From Entomohabitans teleogrylli (GTDB taxonomy: Bacteria > Pseudomonadota > Gammaproteobacteria > Enterobacterales > Enterobacteriaceae): a stretch of 64,000 nt of DNA. Positions 54,687 through 62,690 of the stretch are shown in pieces. Both the position numbers and the translations under genes were made by a program. Location: assembly GCF_001484765.1 (NCBI RefSeq), contig NZ_KQ947383.1, positions 19,720 to 83,719 on the forward strand, in the 5' to 3' direction. How positions within the stretch are numbered: position 1 is the first letter of the stretch; each line of letters begins with the position of its first letter. Under the pieces are notes generated by a model. It saw nothing but the letters and a program-made list of their open reading frames with translations. It did not search any database and was not told the DNA's origin.

Positions 54687-56545
54687 GCCGCCTCCCGTTT
54701 AGAAATACACATCTCAGGAAGATTGACCTCCACCAGCGCCTGGGCGAAAGGCGGTGGAACCGCGTTGCCACAGCGTGCGACCTGCTTATCTTTCGCGTAT
54801 TTCACGCCGTGGTAATCCTGGTCAATGATGTACCACTCAGGGAAGCCCTGAGCGCGATACAATTCGCGCGGTTGCAACATGCGCATCCTTATATCAACGA
54901 TGCGGTATGTAATTCCGTTGATTTCAACCAAACCGGTGCTATCCGTTCCGCAATATTCCTTCAGGAACGCCAGCACCCGCCCTGCGCGCTTCTCGTCGTA
55001 GCTCCCAACCGCGAGAGTAGTTTCAACCTCTCCAATATGCTGGCCACCAGCCGTGATTGTTGGCATCGGTTCGCAGGTTCGCTGACCATCCCGACAGGTT
55101 CCGCGCAATTTAACCAGATGTGAGGCAACAACAGCGTGGTGATCTATCGTAGTTACAGAGTGCGTAGGCTCATCAAGCCCGATCCCCGGTCCGGTATAAT
55201 TCCCTCCGTAGTGCTTCGCCAGAAATGCGGAGACAAGCTGTGATTTACCGCCGCCACCAGCGGTAATCGTTGCGCTGGGTTCGTCGGCCCGGTGGCCGAC
55301 GCTGGCACCGAATTGCCGGGCGATAACTGGAGCGACGACGCAGGCGCGCGACTCTTTCATGATCGTGTGAGCAGGTTTATCAAGCGGGCGCGGTTTAGCC
55401 TGGTATTCGCCGCCACCGTTGCCAGCGAGGAACGGGACAAGGCCCGCCTCAACAATCCCCAACGCATGACCATTCCCACCCGGGCGCTTAGATGTGCCGG
55501 CTGTCACAGTTGGTACCGGTTCGGTGACTGGCTGCCCGGTGACGCCGGTGCGGAACTTGGTCAGGTGTGGTACGACTACCGCAAAACCGTGGGTTTTCGT
55601 AATAGTTTGTAGCGGATCTGCCAGCGACTGGCCACGAAAACAATCGTACTGCCCTTTTGTCGTGGTGTGGTTGCACTTCACGATGAACGGTTCCGCGCTG
55701 TCGATAACGAAACGCTGTATGCCACGGGCAATACGTTTTAACGTGTTCTCCGCCAGCGGCTTTTTGCGATCGAAGATGCTTGGCGCTGGAATTGACCAGT
55801 CGATGCATTCTGCGGCGGTGCGCCATGGTGCCAGTTTGCCAGAAATCACCGCAGGCGATTTCGGATCTCCATGAGTGGCTTCCGGCCATACAATCGGCCT
55901 CCCATCGCAGCGCATTACCATGAAGAAACGCTTTCTGATCGTCGGCGCACCATAATCACACGCACGCAGCTCGCGATACTCAACGACATAGCCCAGGCCT
56001 TTTACCAGTCGCGCTGCCTCCTCACTGTCCACCGAAATATTCAGAAATTCGCAGCATTCCGCTAGCGCAGGATGATCCGCTGAAATGCCAGTAGTCAGCA
56101 TGCCAATGAAAGCCTCAAAAGTTTCGCCGGCGCGGGCAGGGTCAGGACGCATTTCACCCGCCAGCAGAGGACCCCATGTTTTAAACTCTTCAACGTTCTC
56201 AAGCATCATAACTCTGGGACGTACCGCCAGCGCCCAGCGCATGACTATCCATGCCAGACCACGAATCTCCTTCTGGACTGGCTTTGCACCTTTCGCCTTC
56301 GAGAAGTGGCGACAGTCCGGTGAGAACCACGCCAGACCAACAGGCTTTCCGCCACTTGCCGTGGCAGGATCCACATCAAACACTGATTCACAGTAATGCA
56401 GCGTTTCAGGGTGATTAGTCCGATGCATAGCGATCGCATTTTCATCGTGGTTGATAGCGATATCCACACCACGCCCGATCGCCAGCTCTATGCCCGTTGA
56501 TGCACCACCGCCACCAGCAAAGTTATCAACAATAATTTCACGCAC
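54683..56545 (-). CDS. DNA (cytosine-5)-methyltransferase
   Basis: 620 residues. Motif I is FAGGGGASTGIE, motif IV SPDCRHFS (in place of PPC, catalytic Cys in PDC), motif VI ENVEEF, and the C-terminal LQPRELYRAQGFP with GNAVPP is motif X. Length exceeds typical 330-400 residues because of a target-recognition stretch of about 250 residues with repeated TITAGG/THSV/PTVTAGT segments. It would methylate phage DNA against host restriction. Overlaps the adenine methylase gene by 8 bases. Confidence 0.88.
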   Translation of the reverse strand: MREIIVDNFAGGGGASTGIELAIGRGVDIAINHDENAIAMHRTNHPETLHYCESVFDVDPATASGGKPVGLAWFSPDCRHFSKAKGAKPVQKEIRGLAWIVMRWALAVRPRVMMLENVEEFKTWGPLLAGEMRPDPARAGETFEAFIGMLTTGISADHPALAECCEFLNISVDSEEAARLVKGLGYVVEYRELRACDYGAPTIRKRFFMVMRCDGRPIVWPEATHGDPKSPAVISGKLAPWRTAAECIDWSIPAPSIFDRKKPLAENTLKRIARGIQRFVIDSAEPFIVKCNHTTTKGQYDCFRGQSLADPLQTITKTHGFAVVVPHLTKFRTGVTGQPVTEPVPTVTAGTSKRPGGNGHALGIVEAGLVPFLAGNGGGEYQAKPRPLDKPAHTIMKESRACVVAPVIARQFGASVGHRADEPSATITAGGGGKSQLVSAFLAKHYGGNYTGPGIGLDEPTHSVTTIDHHAVVASHLVKLRGTCRDGQRTCEPMPTITAGGQHIGEVETTLAVGSYDEKRAGRVLAFLKEYCGTDSTGLVEINGITYRIVDIRMRMLQPRELYRAQGFPEWYIIDQDYHGVKYAKDKQVARCGNAVPPPFAQALVEVNLPEMCISKREAA

Positions 56546-57422
56546 GGACCTGACCTCCCATACTATCTACCAGACCGCCAGCGATGATGATGATTTCGTT
56601 CGTCGGCATGCGCTCCAGCCATAACTGGTTAATGTGGAATTTGATTTTGTTTTGCAGGGTTTCTGGCAGACTATCGACACTTGGCACTTTCTCAAATATG
56701 AGCCCCACCTCCAGCGGCCAGATCCGTGATTCTATTTCCGGCGCCTCCAGAACTGGTACTTTCAATGGTGCTGGCTGCTGCCCATAAGCAAACTGCGCCA
56801 ACGCCAGACTTGTGCGTCCTTTCGCTTCCAACTCTGCGCGATCGATATAGCTAAAACGCTCACCGCGCCAGGACTTATCAAATATCACTATCGCGCCAGC
56901 AAAGAAGGCGCTGGTGGGTTTCTGTTTATCATCCGCCGGTACAAACCAGGTCGGCAGATCGAATCCAATACGGCCACGGATAAAACAGACGTGATCGGCA
57001 TCTTCAGGCCACCATGTCTCACTCGTTGCTGACTTCACCAGGAAAACGTAGCGACCGCCTTTTTCACGCTGCTGAGACGCATAACTCATGATGTGCGTCA
57101 TGCCGGTGATAGCCTGTTTTTCATGGTACTGTGAGCGGCTGTAGGGCGGGTTACCAAAGGCGGCGCCGCCGATTGATGCCAACATTTCAGCCCAATCCTG
57201 TGTCAGCGCGTTGTCTTCAGCGGTATACCACACTGGGCATTTCGCGTTACTGTCATCAGCAAACAGATCCAGAATAAGAGGACCAAATAACGCATTAATA
57301 CCCCAGAACAGAAGATCTGGTGTGCGCCACTGATCGCCCACTTCATTCAGCCTGTGAACCGGCGCGGCTCTTAATAAATTCAATGCCTCACAGTACCGAC
57401 TCGTATTTTTTTCAGTCGACAT
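56538..57422 (-). CDS. Phage DNA N6-adenine methyltransferase
   Basis: 294 residues. WRTPDLLFWGINALFGPLILDLFADDSNAKCP and the catalytic motif GNPPYSRSQ (DPPY-type) belong to the phage Dam family (PF05869-like). The C-terminal 90 residues are extra and end WLERMPTNEIIIIAGG. Next to a cytosine methylase, this gives the replication operon two base modifications. Overlaps the PerC-like gene by 11 bases. Confidence 0.85.
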   Translation of the reverse strand: MSTEKNTSRYCEALNLLRAAPVHRLNEVGDQWRTPDLLFWGINALFGPLILDLFADDSNAKCPVWYTAEDNALTQDWAEMLASIGGAAFGNPPYSRSQYHEKQAITGMTHIMSYASQQREKGGRYVFLVKSATSETWWPEDADHVCFIRGRIGFDLPTWFVPADDKQKPTSAFFAGAIVIFDKSWRGERFSYIDRAELEAKGRTSLALAQFAYGQQPAPLKVPVLEAPEIESRIWPLEVGLIFEKVPSVDSLPETLQNKIKFHINQLWLERMPTNEIIIIAGGLVDSMGGQVRA

Positions 57423-57873
57423 TGATCCCCCTTATGCTGGTAATGGCCAACCCTGAATAATTAACCGCCGGTGTTACTGTCCTGTTAGCGCAGTGGAGGC
57501 GACGAAATGCAATCCTCTCTCGCTCTCTGTCGGTCTCCACCAGGTCAAAAACCCTCAGCCACGCAGCCGCCGCTCTGCGATGCAGCCCGCGATACTCTAA
57601 ATCCAGAGCAATATCCTCCAGCACCAGGATCTTCTCATGACGTTCTTTTCGCGGGTCTTCAGTAACCTCCACGGACGGATACTCTGCCACGCTGTACAGG
57701 TAGTGCGGACGGCCAGCACCTGGTTTGCGTGTGAGAAATTTATCGGCATGGAGTTTCAGCACATTCCGCGCAATAGTCCGGTAATTGAGTTTCGGCATTT
57801 TCTCTGCAATATCTGCCACCCTGCTGCCTGGATGTTCAGTCAGATACTGGATGATTTGGTCTCTCAGGCTCAT
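57412..57873 (-). CDS. Winged-helix/PerC-like regulator
   Basis: 153 residues. The N-terminal 60 form a winged helix (YLTEHPGSRVADIAEKMPKLNYRTIARNVLKL). Residues 85-130 read LEDIALDLEYRGLHRRAAAAWLRVFDLVETDRERE, the PerC signature. PerC proteins activate virulence or phage operons; a role in control of the early operon is inferred. Its start overlaps the replication gene as ATGA. Confidence 0.75.
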   Translation of the reverse strand: MSLRDQIIQYLTEHPGSRVADIAEKMPKLNYRTIARNVLKLHADKFLTRKPGAGRPHYLYSVAEYPSVEVTEDPRKERHEKILVLEDIALDLEYRGLHRRAAAAWLRVFDLVETDRERERIAFRRLHCANRTVTPAVNYSGLAITSIRGINVD

Positions 57874-58769
57874 GTTCTGAAACCCTCCGGAGCTCTGGTG
57901 TAGTCAACGTCGGCATAACTTGCGCGGAATGCCTGATCATCTGGTGACCTGTTGCGCTTACCCCACTTCTCGCGCTCCGGGCGCCCTGCAGCGTCCCACT
58001 TAGTGGCTGACTGCAAATAACCCGGAAATTTAGACGGGAGAAACAGCGTTGTTGGCCGCAGGTATTCAGCCATCTTCAGGTCCCTGCCCCACTTCTCGAC
58101 ACTGTAATCCACCACCAGCACCAGTTCTGCAGGAGTAAAACCATCACCCAGGCGCGCTCTGATGTTTTCCATTGACGATTTGCAGACCTGATACCGCGAT
58201 CCTGTGGACTGGTTCAGGTGAGTTAAAACTCGTTTAGCATGTTCAGTGATTTCAACTTCCGGGTCGGGTTGCCCGGCAACCTGACAGAAAGGTTTTTTAT
58301 CTGATGGATCAGTATTTGAATTTACTGACGGATCCCCTCCAGATTCTGGACGGTGAGAAACGGCTTTTTTTCCGCTTTCTGTACGTTCAGTTTCTGAACA
58401 TTCAGATTCTGAACGTTCGGATTCTGAATGTTCAGGTTTTGAACGTTCAGATTCTGGACTATGAGAATAAGCACCATCAGCCGCCTGCCGCAGTTTGCGC
58501 ACATTCAGGGTGTAAATATTCGTGCTGTTGCGTTGCCCCTTCCGACGTTCCTTACGTGTCAACCACCCTTCTCTTTCCAGATCGCCAATAGCAGTGATAA
58601 CCGTGCTACGGCCGGCACCAATCTGGCGGGCTATGGTCTCTACACTCGGGAATGCAATTCCCTCATCGCTGGAAAAATCAGCCAATCTGGCCATCACCAG
58701 CAGTCTGGTACCTTTCAGTCCATAAGCCGCACAGCCATCCCATACCCAGGCTGACAATTTAACGCTCAT
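57870..58769 (-). CDS. O-like replication initiator
   Basis: 299 residues. Residues 1-90 are a winged helix ([34 protein letters not shown]). A linker (about 104-135) is made of Ser-Glu pentapeptides ([15 protein letters not shown]) encoded by the iterons at 58383-58457. The C-terminal domain ([36 protein letters not shown]) is the phage replisome-organiser C-terminal type that recruits helicase. No P-like loader gene follows, so the host DnaC system or the PerC-like protein may serve. Confidence 0.85.
   Translation of the reverse strand: MSVKLSAWVWDGCAAYGLKGTRLLVMARLADFSSDEGIAFPSVETIARQIGAGRSTVITAIGDLEREGWLTRKERRKGQRNSTNIYTLNVRKLRQAADGAYSHSPESERSKPEHSESERSESECSETERTESGKKAVSHRPESGGDPSVNSNTDPSDKKPFCQVAGQPDPEVEITEHAKRVLTHLNQSTGSRYQVCKSSMENIRARLGDGFTPAELVLVVDYSVEKWGRDLKMAEYLRPTTLFLPSKFPGYLQSATKWDAAGRPEREKWGKRNRSPDDQAFRASYADVDYTRAPEGFRT
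58383..58457. repeat. Replication origin iterons (5 x 15 bp)
   Basis: Five adjacent 15-base units begin at 58383, 58398, 58413, 58428 and 58443. The core is TTCAGATTCTGAA, an interrupted palindrome TTCAGA-N-TCTGAA. An AT-rich stretch lies next to them at about 58290-58330. This is the layout of lambda ori inside gene O. Confidence 0.85.
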
Positions 58770-58995
58770 CTATCGACCCTCTTAAACCTTTCCCTGAAGT
58801 GGTCAACTGGCTGCACAGCGCGGCCTCCACTTCTTCGCGCCAGTCCCCCACAGCCCACTCTGCAAAGCCGTGGGAGACAACCTCACGCTCTCCCTGTACA
58901 TTGACCGCATAGCACCACTGGACGGGCTCACGCCCTCCCTGTACCGGTAGCGCAATCAGTTGCGACCGACGGTATGGCGCTGTTAAACTGTTCAT
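58759..58995 (-). CDS. Small phage protein, early operon
   Basis: 78 residues, with [35 protein letters not shown] recognise no domain. It overlaps the initiator gene by 11 bases and starts 15 bases after the CII-like stop, so it lies inside the operon and is probably translated. Confidence 0.6.
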   Translation of the reverse strand: MNSLTAPYRRSQLIALPVQGGREPVQWCYAVNVQGEREVVSHGFAEWAVGDWREEVEAALCSQLTTSGKGLRGSIDER

Positions 58996-59010
58996 GCGTT
59001 AGTTTCTCCA

Positions 59011-59547
59011 CTAAGAAGCACAAAACGCCACGACGCCCGGAGCTGCACACTCGCGGGCGTCACTCATTTCTGGCTCACAATAAACCCGGGAAATCAGGTT
59101 GAGGAACGTCAGTATCGTGACGCGAAGGCGGTAAGCTATCTCATTCAGACTCGCCCACTCACAACGAGTGACGACATCATCCTCTGTGTACCGCCGGTAC
59201 GCGTTAACCAGGTCTCCCAGTTGCCCCACCAGCTCAGCGAGCTTTCTTCCGATTTCCTCGTTCATATCCTCCGGCATGGCCCCGGGTATGTGCATACCGT
59301 TGTCTGTTTGCCGGGAGATTGCATCAGCAACGTATGTGACGCCAGCGGCCTTCTGCAAAACCATCGCCCAACCCATAGGAAATATCTGATCACCACCAGC
59401 ACGCAGGCGATTGAAAATAGCGTCCTGGGTGGTATCCAGTATTTCTGCCGCTTCTGCATAACCACCAGGCAAAGCAGCGATAGTCCTGCGAATTGCTGCA
59501 ACCATCCATGCAGGTTGCTTTTCGATCTTCCAGTGTTCGTTACCCAC
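59011..59547 (-). CDS. YmfL/CII-like regulatory protein
   Basis: 178 residues. The N-terminal 75 residues (MVAAIRRTIAALPGGYAEAAEILDTTQDAIFNRLRAGGDQIFPMGWAMVLQKAAG-type) form an HTH like YmfL. The rest is helical and may oligomerise. In lambdoid prophages this place is held by CII, the activator of repressor establishment. The function is inferred from position. Confidence 0.78.
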   Translation of the reverse strand: MGNEHWKIEKQPAWMVAAIRRTIAALPGGYAEAAEILDTTQDAIFNRLRAGGDQIFPMGWAMVLQKAAGVTYVADAISRQTDNGMHIPGAMPEDMNEEIGRKLAELVGQLGDLVNAYRRYTEDDVVTRCEWASLNEIAYRLRVTILTFLNLISRVYCEPEMSDARECAAPGVVAFCAS

Positions 59548-59578
59548 GGCTATCTCCTTCTTTCTGTGGTGTTTTCGG

Positions 59579-59788
59579 CTACCTGGATGAAGTAATCTTA
59601 TAAATATCCGGGCGCATATCAGATTTTGTTATGTTTCCGGCAGTTACCTCTTCCAGTCTCTGTGCTAAAAGGAAGCCAGCCTTTTTATATCCGTTAAAGA
59701 CAAGCCGAAGGTACCCAGTGGTAGACCCAACGCTCTTTGCTAAATCCATTTGCTCCGCCTTCGATAGAGAGTCCCAATACTCTTTCAT
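59579..59788 (-). CDS. Cro-like repressor (YdaS type)
   Basis: 69 residues from the ATG at 59788, with a perfect AGGAGGT 6 bases before. LSKAEQMDLAKSVGSTTGYLRLVFNGYKKAGFLLAQRLEEVT has the YdaS/Cro HTH pattern. First gene of the rightward early operon, facing cI. The open frame to 59836 runs over the operators and is not used. Confidence 0.87.
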   Translation of the reverse strand: MKEYWDSLSKAEQMDLAKSVGSTTGYLRLVFNGYKKAGFLLAQRLEEVTAGNITKSDMRPDIYKITSSR

Positions 59789-59792
59789 AAAT

Positions 59793-59809
59793 TGTACCTC
59801 CTGTGTACA
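59793..59809. promoter_or_regulatory. Operator OR (cro-proximal)
   Basis: TGTAC-N7-GTACA; it overlaps the cro ribosome-binding site and the start-site side of PR. Confidence 0.75.
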
Positions 59810-59836
59810 GGATACCTGAAAAAAATGAACCCGCAA
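59809..59836 (-). promoter_or_regulatory. Candidate promoter PR
   Basis: TTGCGG (59836-59831), 16-base spacer, TATCCT (59814-59809), reading into cro. The boxes are moderate matches but position and operator overlap support it. Confidence 0.55.
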
Positions 59837-59841
59837 GGCAC

Positions 59842-59870
59842 TTGTACCTTATTGGTACAGGTTAAATAAT
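59842..59870 (+). promoter_or_regulatory. Candidate promoter PRM (leaderless cI)
   Basis: TTGTAC (59842-59847), 17 bases, AATAAT (59865-59870). Transcription would start at or beside the cI ATG at 59877. No ribosome-binding site is present, consistent with a leaderless mRNA as for lambda cI. Confidence 0.6.
59843..59859. promoter_or_regulatory. Operator OR (cI-proximal)
   Basis: TGTAC-N7-GTACA, on the -35 region of the candidate PRM. Confidence 0.75.
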
Positions 59871-59876
59871 GGTGTA

Positions 59877-60542
59877 ATGAAAACTATTGATGAAATCAGG
59901 CGTAATAACGCCAGAAAGCTCAGGGATGGTGTTGGCGGTAACAGTTTTTTCGCCAATATGATTGATCGTGAGCCCACCCAGACAAGTCGTCTGATAGGTG
60001 AAAACCCGACCAAAAATATTGGTGACGCCATGGCTCGCCACATTGAGAGGTGCTTTGACTTGCCGCAAGGCTGGCTTGATCAGGAGCATCAGGTAACCAA
60101 TGTTGCAAAATTGCAGGATGTTTCCGACACTAATAGAAACATCACAATGGTTCCCGTTATATCCTGGGTGCAGGCAGGAGAGTGGACCGAAGCTGGATAC
60201 ACTGAGGTTGATTTGAGCAACACAGAGACCTACCCCTGCCCAGTACCATGCGGACCAATGACATATATATTACGCGTCATTGGCGACTCCATGATTGATG
60301 AATATCGCCCGGGAGATATGATTTTTGTTGACCCCGAGGTTCCAGCCGTTCATGGAGATGATGTTATCGCCATAATGCATGATACGGGGGAAACCACATT
60401 CAAGCGATTAATTGAAGATGCCGGGCAGCGATACCTGAAGGCACTAAATCGTAACTGGCCAGAACCGTATGTTAAAATTAATGGCAATTGCTCCATCATT
60501 GGTACTGTTATTTTTTCAGGAAAGCCCAGAAGGTTTGCTTAA
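59877..60542 (+). CDS. CI-like prophage repressor, S24/LexA-type autopeptidase
   Basis: 221 residues. The N-terminal DNA-binding part (1-70) is followed by a LexA-like domain: cleavage site Ala100-Gly101 in WVQAGEW, catalytic Ser138 (GDSM) and Lys176 (TFKRL). RecA filaments would induce self-cleavage and prophage release. It faces cro across three operator-like sites. The helix-turn-helix is less clear than in lambda CI. No Shine-Dalgarno is seen. Confidence 0.9.
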   Translation: MKTIDEIRRNNARKLRDGVGGNSFFANMIDREPTQTSRLIGENPTKNIGDAMARHIERCFDLPQGWLDQEHQVTNVAKLQDVSDTNRNITMVPVISWVQAGEWTEAGYTEVDLSNTETYPCPVPCGPMTYILRVIGDSMIDEYRPGDMIFVDPEVPAVHGDDVIAIMHDTGETTFKRLIEDAGQRYLKALNRNWPEPYVKINGNCSIIGTVIFSGKPRRFA

Positions 60543-60560
60543 AAAATTAACTTTCGACTA

Positions 60561-60585
60561 AAACCTGCCGCGGCAGGTTTTTTTA
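60561..60585 (+). terminator. Terminator of cI
   Basis: AAACCTGCCG at 60561 and CGGCAGGTTT form a perfect palindrome, followed by T residues, 18 bases after the cI stop. Confidence 0.92.
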
Positions 60586-60588
60586 TGC

Positions 60589-60616
60589 TTGACAATGTAC
60601 CATCATGGTACATAAT
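60589..60616 (+). promoter_or_regulatory. Candidate promoter PL with operator OL
   Basis: TTGACA (60589-60594), 16 bases, CATAAT (60611-60616). An operator TGTAC-N7-GTACA (60596-60612) fills the spacer, so the CI protein would shut it. Confidence 0.8.
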
Positions 60617-60910
60617 GTACCTGAAAGCACTGAGTAGGCATGATGCCACAAACCCTGTTCTGGCTGTTCACTTTTCCTTGATGGTGGCAGCCAGCTTTTT
60701 ACAGCAGGGTGCAGCGCAGAGCGCACCGCAAATTTGATCAGGTGGTTGTGTTGTTAGTTTTGGGTGGTGCGCTCTGCGCTGTAACAAATCACGTTAGGAC
60801 CGTGATAGCTGTGTATGTAGTATTTGGCGGTACCGGGGTCTTCAACCAATTACAGGAGGATGAGGATAGTGTTCTGACTGGTACCGCACCTTTTTCAGAA
60901 CGGAGGGAGT
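60617..60910. other. Leader of the left operon
   Basis: Contains a pair of CTGGCTG/CAGCCAG repeats (about 60659-60695) and a perfect 16-bp inverted repeat (60712-60727 with 60766-60781, 38-base loop). A long GTG-started frame (60709-61071) crosses these; it has no ribosome-binding site or known features and I do not call it. A nut-type antitermination site could lie here but none is evident. Confidence 0.45.
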
Positions 60911-61009
60911 ATGAGTCAACAGGCCTGGCGTTCCTTAACCATTTTAATGGCAATCCTTATACCAATCGAGTTAGCCGCTTGCAGATTACTGATCTGGTGG
61001 TGGATGTAG
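60911..61009 (+). CDS. Possible small membrane peptide
   Basis: 32 residues with ATG at 60911 and GGAGGG right before it. MSQQAWRSL leads into a hydrophobic helix (TILMAILIPIELAACRLLIWWWM). Such size and build resemble toxic or cell-division-inhibiting phage peptides of the left operon. I recognise no named family; the good ribosome-binding site is the main support. Confidence 0.45.
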   Translation: MSQQAWRSLTILMAILIPIELAACRLLIWWWM

Positions 61010-61183
61010 CGCACAACAGAAAAGGACATCACCGATTTGTAGGTGCCCTTCTCGTTGTGTGGAGAAACTAACGCGGCCCATACAGGAAATCCTGGAAAAA
61101 TTTAAATTTTATCGCCATGTGGCGAGGGTTTTCTGTAACCAAAATTCAGCGCGGTGCAGCGCGCAAATAACAGTGAGAACACA

Positions 61184-61663
61184 ATGAACAGATACGGAGC
61201 AGCAGCACCAGCGGCAATCATGCTGTCAGATGCCGGCGATTATGTGAAATACGAGGATTACCTGGCTCTGGCGGCTGAACGTGACGCAGCACTGAAAGCA
61301 GAGTGCGTCTGGGAAAAAACCATGATGGAAGTTTGCGGCGAGGATGGCCCGGCGTCTGTCGCGACGGTGATTAAGGCGCTGGTTGCTGAGAATGTGGAGC
61401 TAGCTAAATTTATCACGCAGAGCTGTTACGTACAGGCTGGCGAAAATGCATCGTGGTTTCCGGCGATTGATCATGCTCCTGAGCCCCACGCCACCGATCG
61501 CATCGTAGCCGGGATTAAGGCTGATGGGGTGACGTTGGTTAAGTCTGCATTTGAGATGCATATCCAGTCTCCATCCTGTTATCAGGACGAAATGGTAGGG
61601 ATGGAATCAGCGCTGAGCATTGCATGCCAAGTAGAGTCGCAGCTGCGCGAGGGGGCCAAATGA
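61184..61663 (+). CDS. Ead/Ea22-like phage protein
   Basis: 159 residues from the ATG at 61184 (MNRYGAAAPAAIMLSDAGDYVKYEDYLALAAERDAALKAE-type), preceded by a weak GTGAGAA. The first 45 residues occur in many lambdoid Ead/Ea22 proteins, then a variable part. Function unknown. Its stop overlaps the Lar-like start as ATGA. Confidence 0.75.
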   Translation: MNRYGAAAPAAIMLSDAGDYVKYEDYLALAAERDAALKAECVWEKTMMEVCGEDGPASVATVIKALVAENVELAKFITQSCYVQAGENASWFPAIDHAPEPHATDRIVAGIKADGVTLVKSAFEMHIQSPSCYQDEMVGMESALSIACQVESQLREGAK

Positions 61664-61863
61664 GCAACCAGTTAAAGCCTTGCCCATTTTGCGGCAGCAA
61701 CGATGTCGAAGCATTCGCCCAGGATGAGGACGATTGCCCGCATCGTTCGGCGATTGTTCGGTGCCACTCATGTGACGCTCAATCCGCGCAGATGGTTGGC
61801 AGCACCAAAATTGATATGGCTATTCGAGCCTGGAATAAGCGCAGCGAGGGGGCCGACAAATGA
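61660..61863 (+). CDS. Lar-like restriction alleviation protein
   Basis: 67 residues. KPCPFCGS and RCHSC form a zinc ribbon like that of Lar (RalR) proteins. Lar modifies the activity of host type I restriction, helping unmodified phage DNA survive. GAGGGGG lies before the ATG. Overlaps the dam-like gene by 4 bases. Confidence 0.72.
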   Translation: MSNQLKPCPFCGSNDVEAFAQDEDDCPHRSAIVRCHSCDAQSAQMVGSTKIDMAIRAWNKRSEGADK

Positions 61864-62690
61864 GCAACCAAATCAAGCATCCTGCAATTCGTTACCACGG
61901 CGGTAAATTCCGCCTGGCAAGTTGGATAATCAGCCATTTCCCTGAGCATCGTTGCTACGTTGAGCCGTTCGGTGGCGCTGCTGGCGTACTGCTCCAGAAG
62001 CCACGCAGCTATTCCGAGGTGTACAACGACCTCGACGGCGAGGTAGTGAATCTGTTTCGTGTACTGCGTGACCCGGAACTCAACCAGCGCCTGCAGGATG
62101 CCTGCGCACTCACCCCCTACTCCCGGGATGAATTCTGTGCCGCTCAACACCCAACTGATGAACCTGTTGAGCGTGCCCGACGCATGGTTGTTCGCGCAGG
62201 TATGGGTTTTGGATCCGCTGCCGGCGTCGGTGGTCAGTCCGGTTTCCGCAGCGACAGCAAACGCAAATACGCTACGGCGGCGCATCTCTGGGAGCGTTAT
62301 CCGTCAAACCTCGCTGCTGTCTGCCGGCGCCTGCAGGGTGTCATCATCGAGAACAAAGACGCTCTGGCGGTAATGCGTGCACATGACGCAGAAACGACAT
62401 TGCATTACATCGACCCGCCGTATGTGCCAGAAACCCGCGTGCAGGGTAATCGTTACTACGCGCATGAAATGACTGTTGAAGGTCATGAGCAATTGCTCGC
62501 TGTGGCCAGAACAATGTCAGGCATGGTGATGATTAGCGGTTACGACGCTGAGGTCTACAACGACATGTTATCCGGCTGGGCGAAGACCGAGAAAGCATCG
62601 CGCATCAGCGCCGGGCGCGGTACGAAAGTACGTACTGAATGCCTTTGGATCAACCCGGCAGCACAGCAGAAACAGGAGCGTGCAGCATGA
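61860..62690 (+). CDS. DNA adenine methylase (Dam, D12 class)
   Basis: 276 residues. Motif I EPFGGAAG (near residue 35), YHGGK near the start and the catalytic IDPPYV place it in the D12/alpha-class adenine methylases; Dam-type recognition of GATC is possible but not shown. It would protect phage DNA or change regulation. Its stop overlaps the next start (ATGA). Confidence 0.88.
   Translation: MSNQIKHPAIRYHGGKFRLASWIISHFPEHRCYVEPFGGAAGVLLQKPRSYSEVYNDLDGEVVNLFRVLRDPELNQRLQDACALTPYSRDEFCAAQHPTDEPVERARRMVVRAGMGFGSAAGVGGQSGFRSDSKRKYATAAHLWERYPSNLAAVCRRLQGVIIENKDALAVMRAHDAETTLHYIDPPYVPETRVQGNRYYAHEMTVEGHEQLLAVARTMSGMVMISGYDAEVYNDMLSGWAKTEKASRISAGRGTKVRTECLWINPAAQQKQERAA

Noticed and set aside
55494..55874. 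Plus-strand ORFs inside the cytosine methyltransferase gene
   Set aside because: Shadows of the minus-strand methyltransferase, whose motifs are complete.
58383..58457. Possible CRISPR array
   Set aside because: Units are contiguous 15-bp repeats with no spacers, inside a replication gene; these are origin iterons.
60709..61071. 120-residue GTG-started ORF behind PL
   Set aside because: No ribosome-binding site; it runs through a perfect inverted repeat and over a shorter frame with a strong ribosome-binding site. Not excluded, but unsupported.
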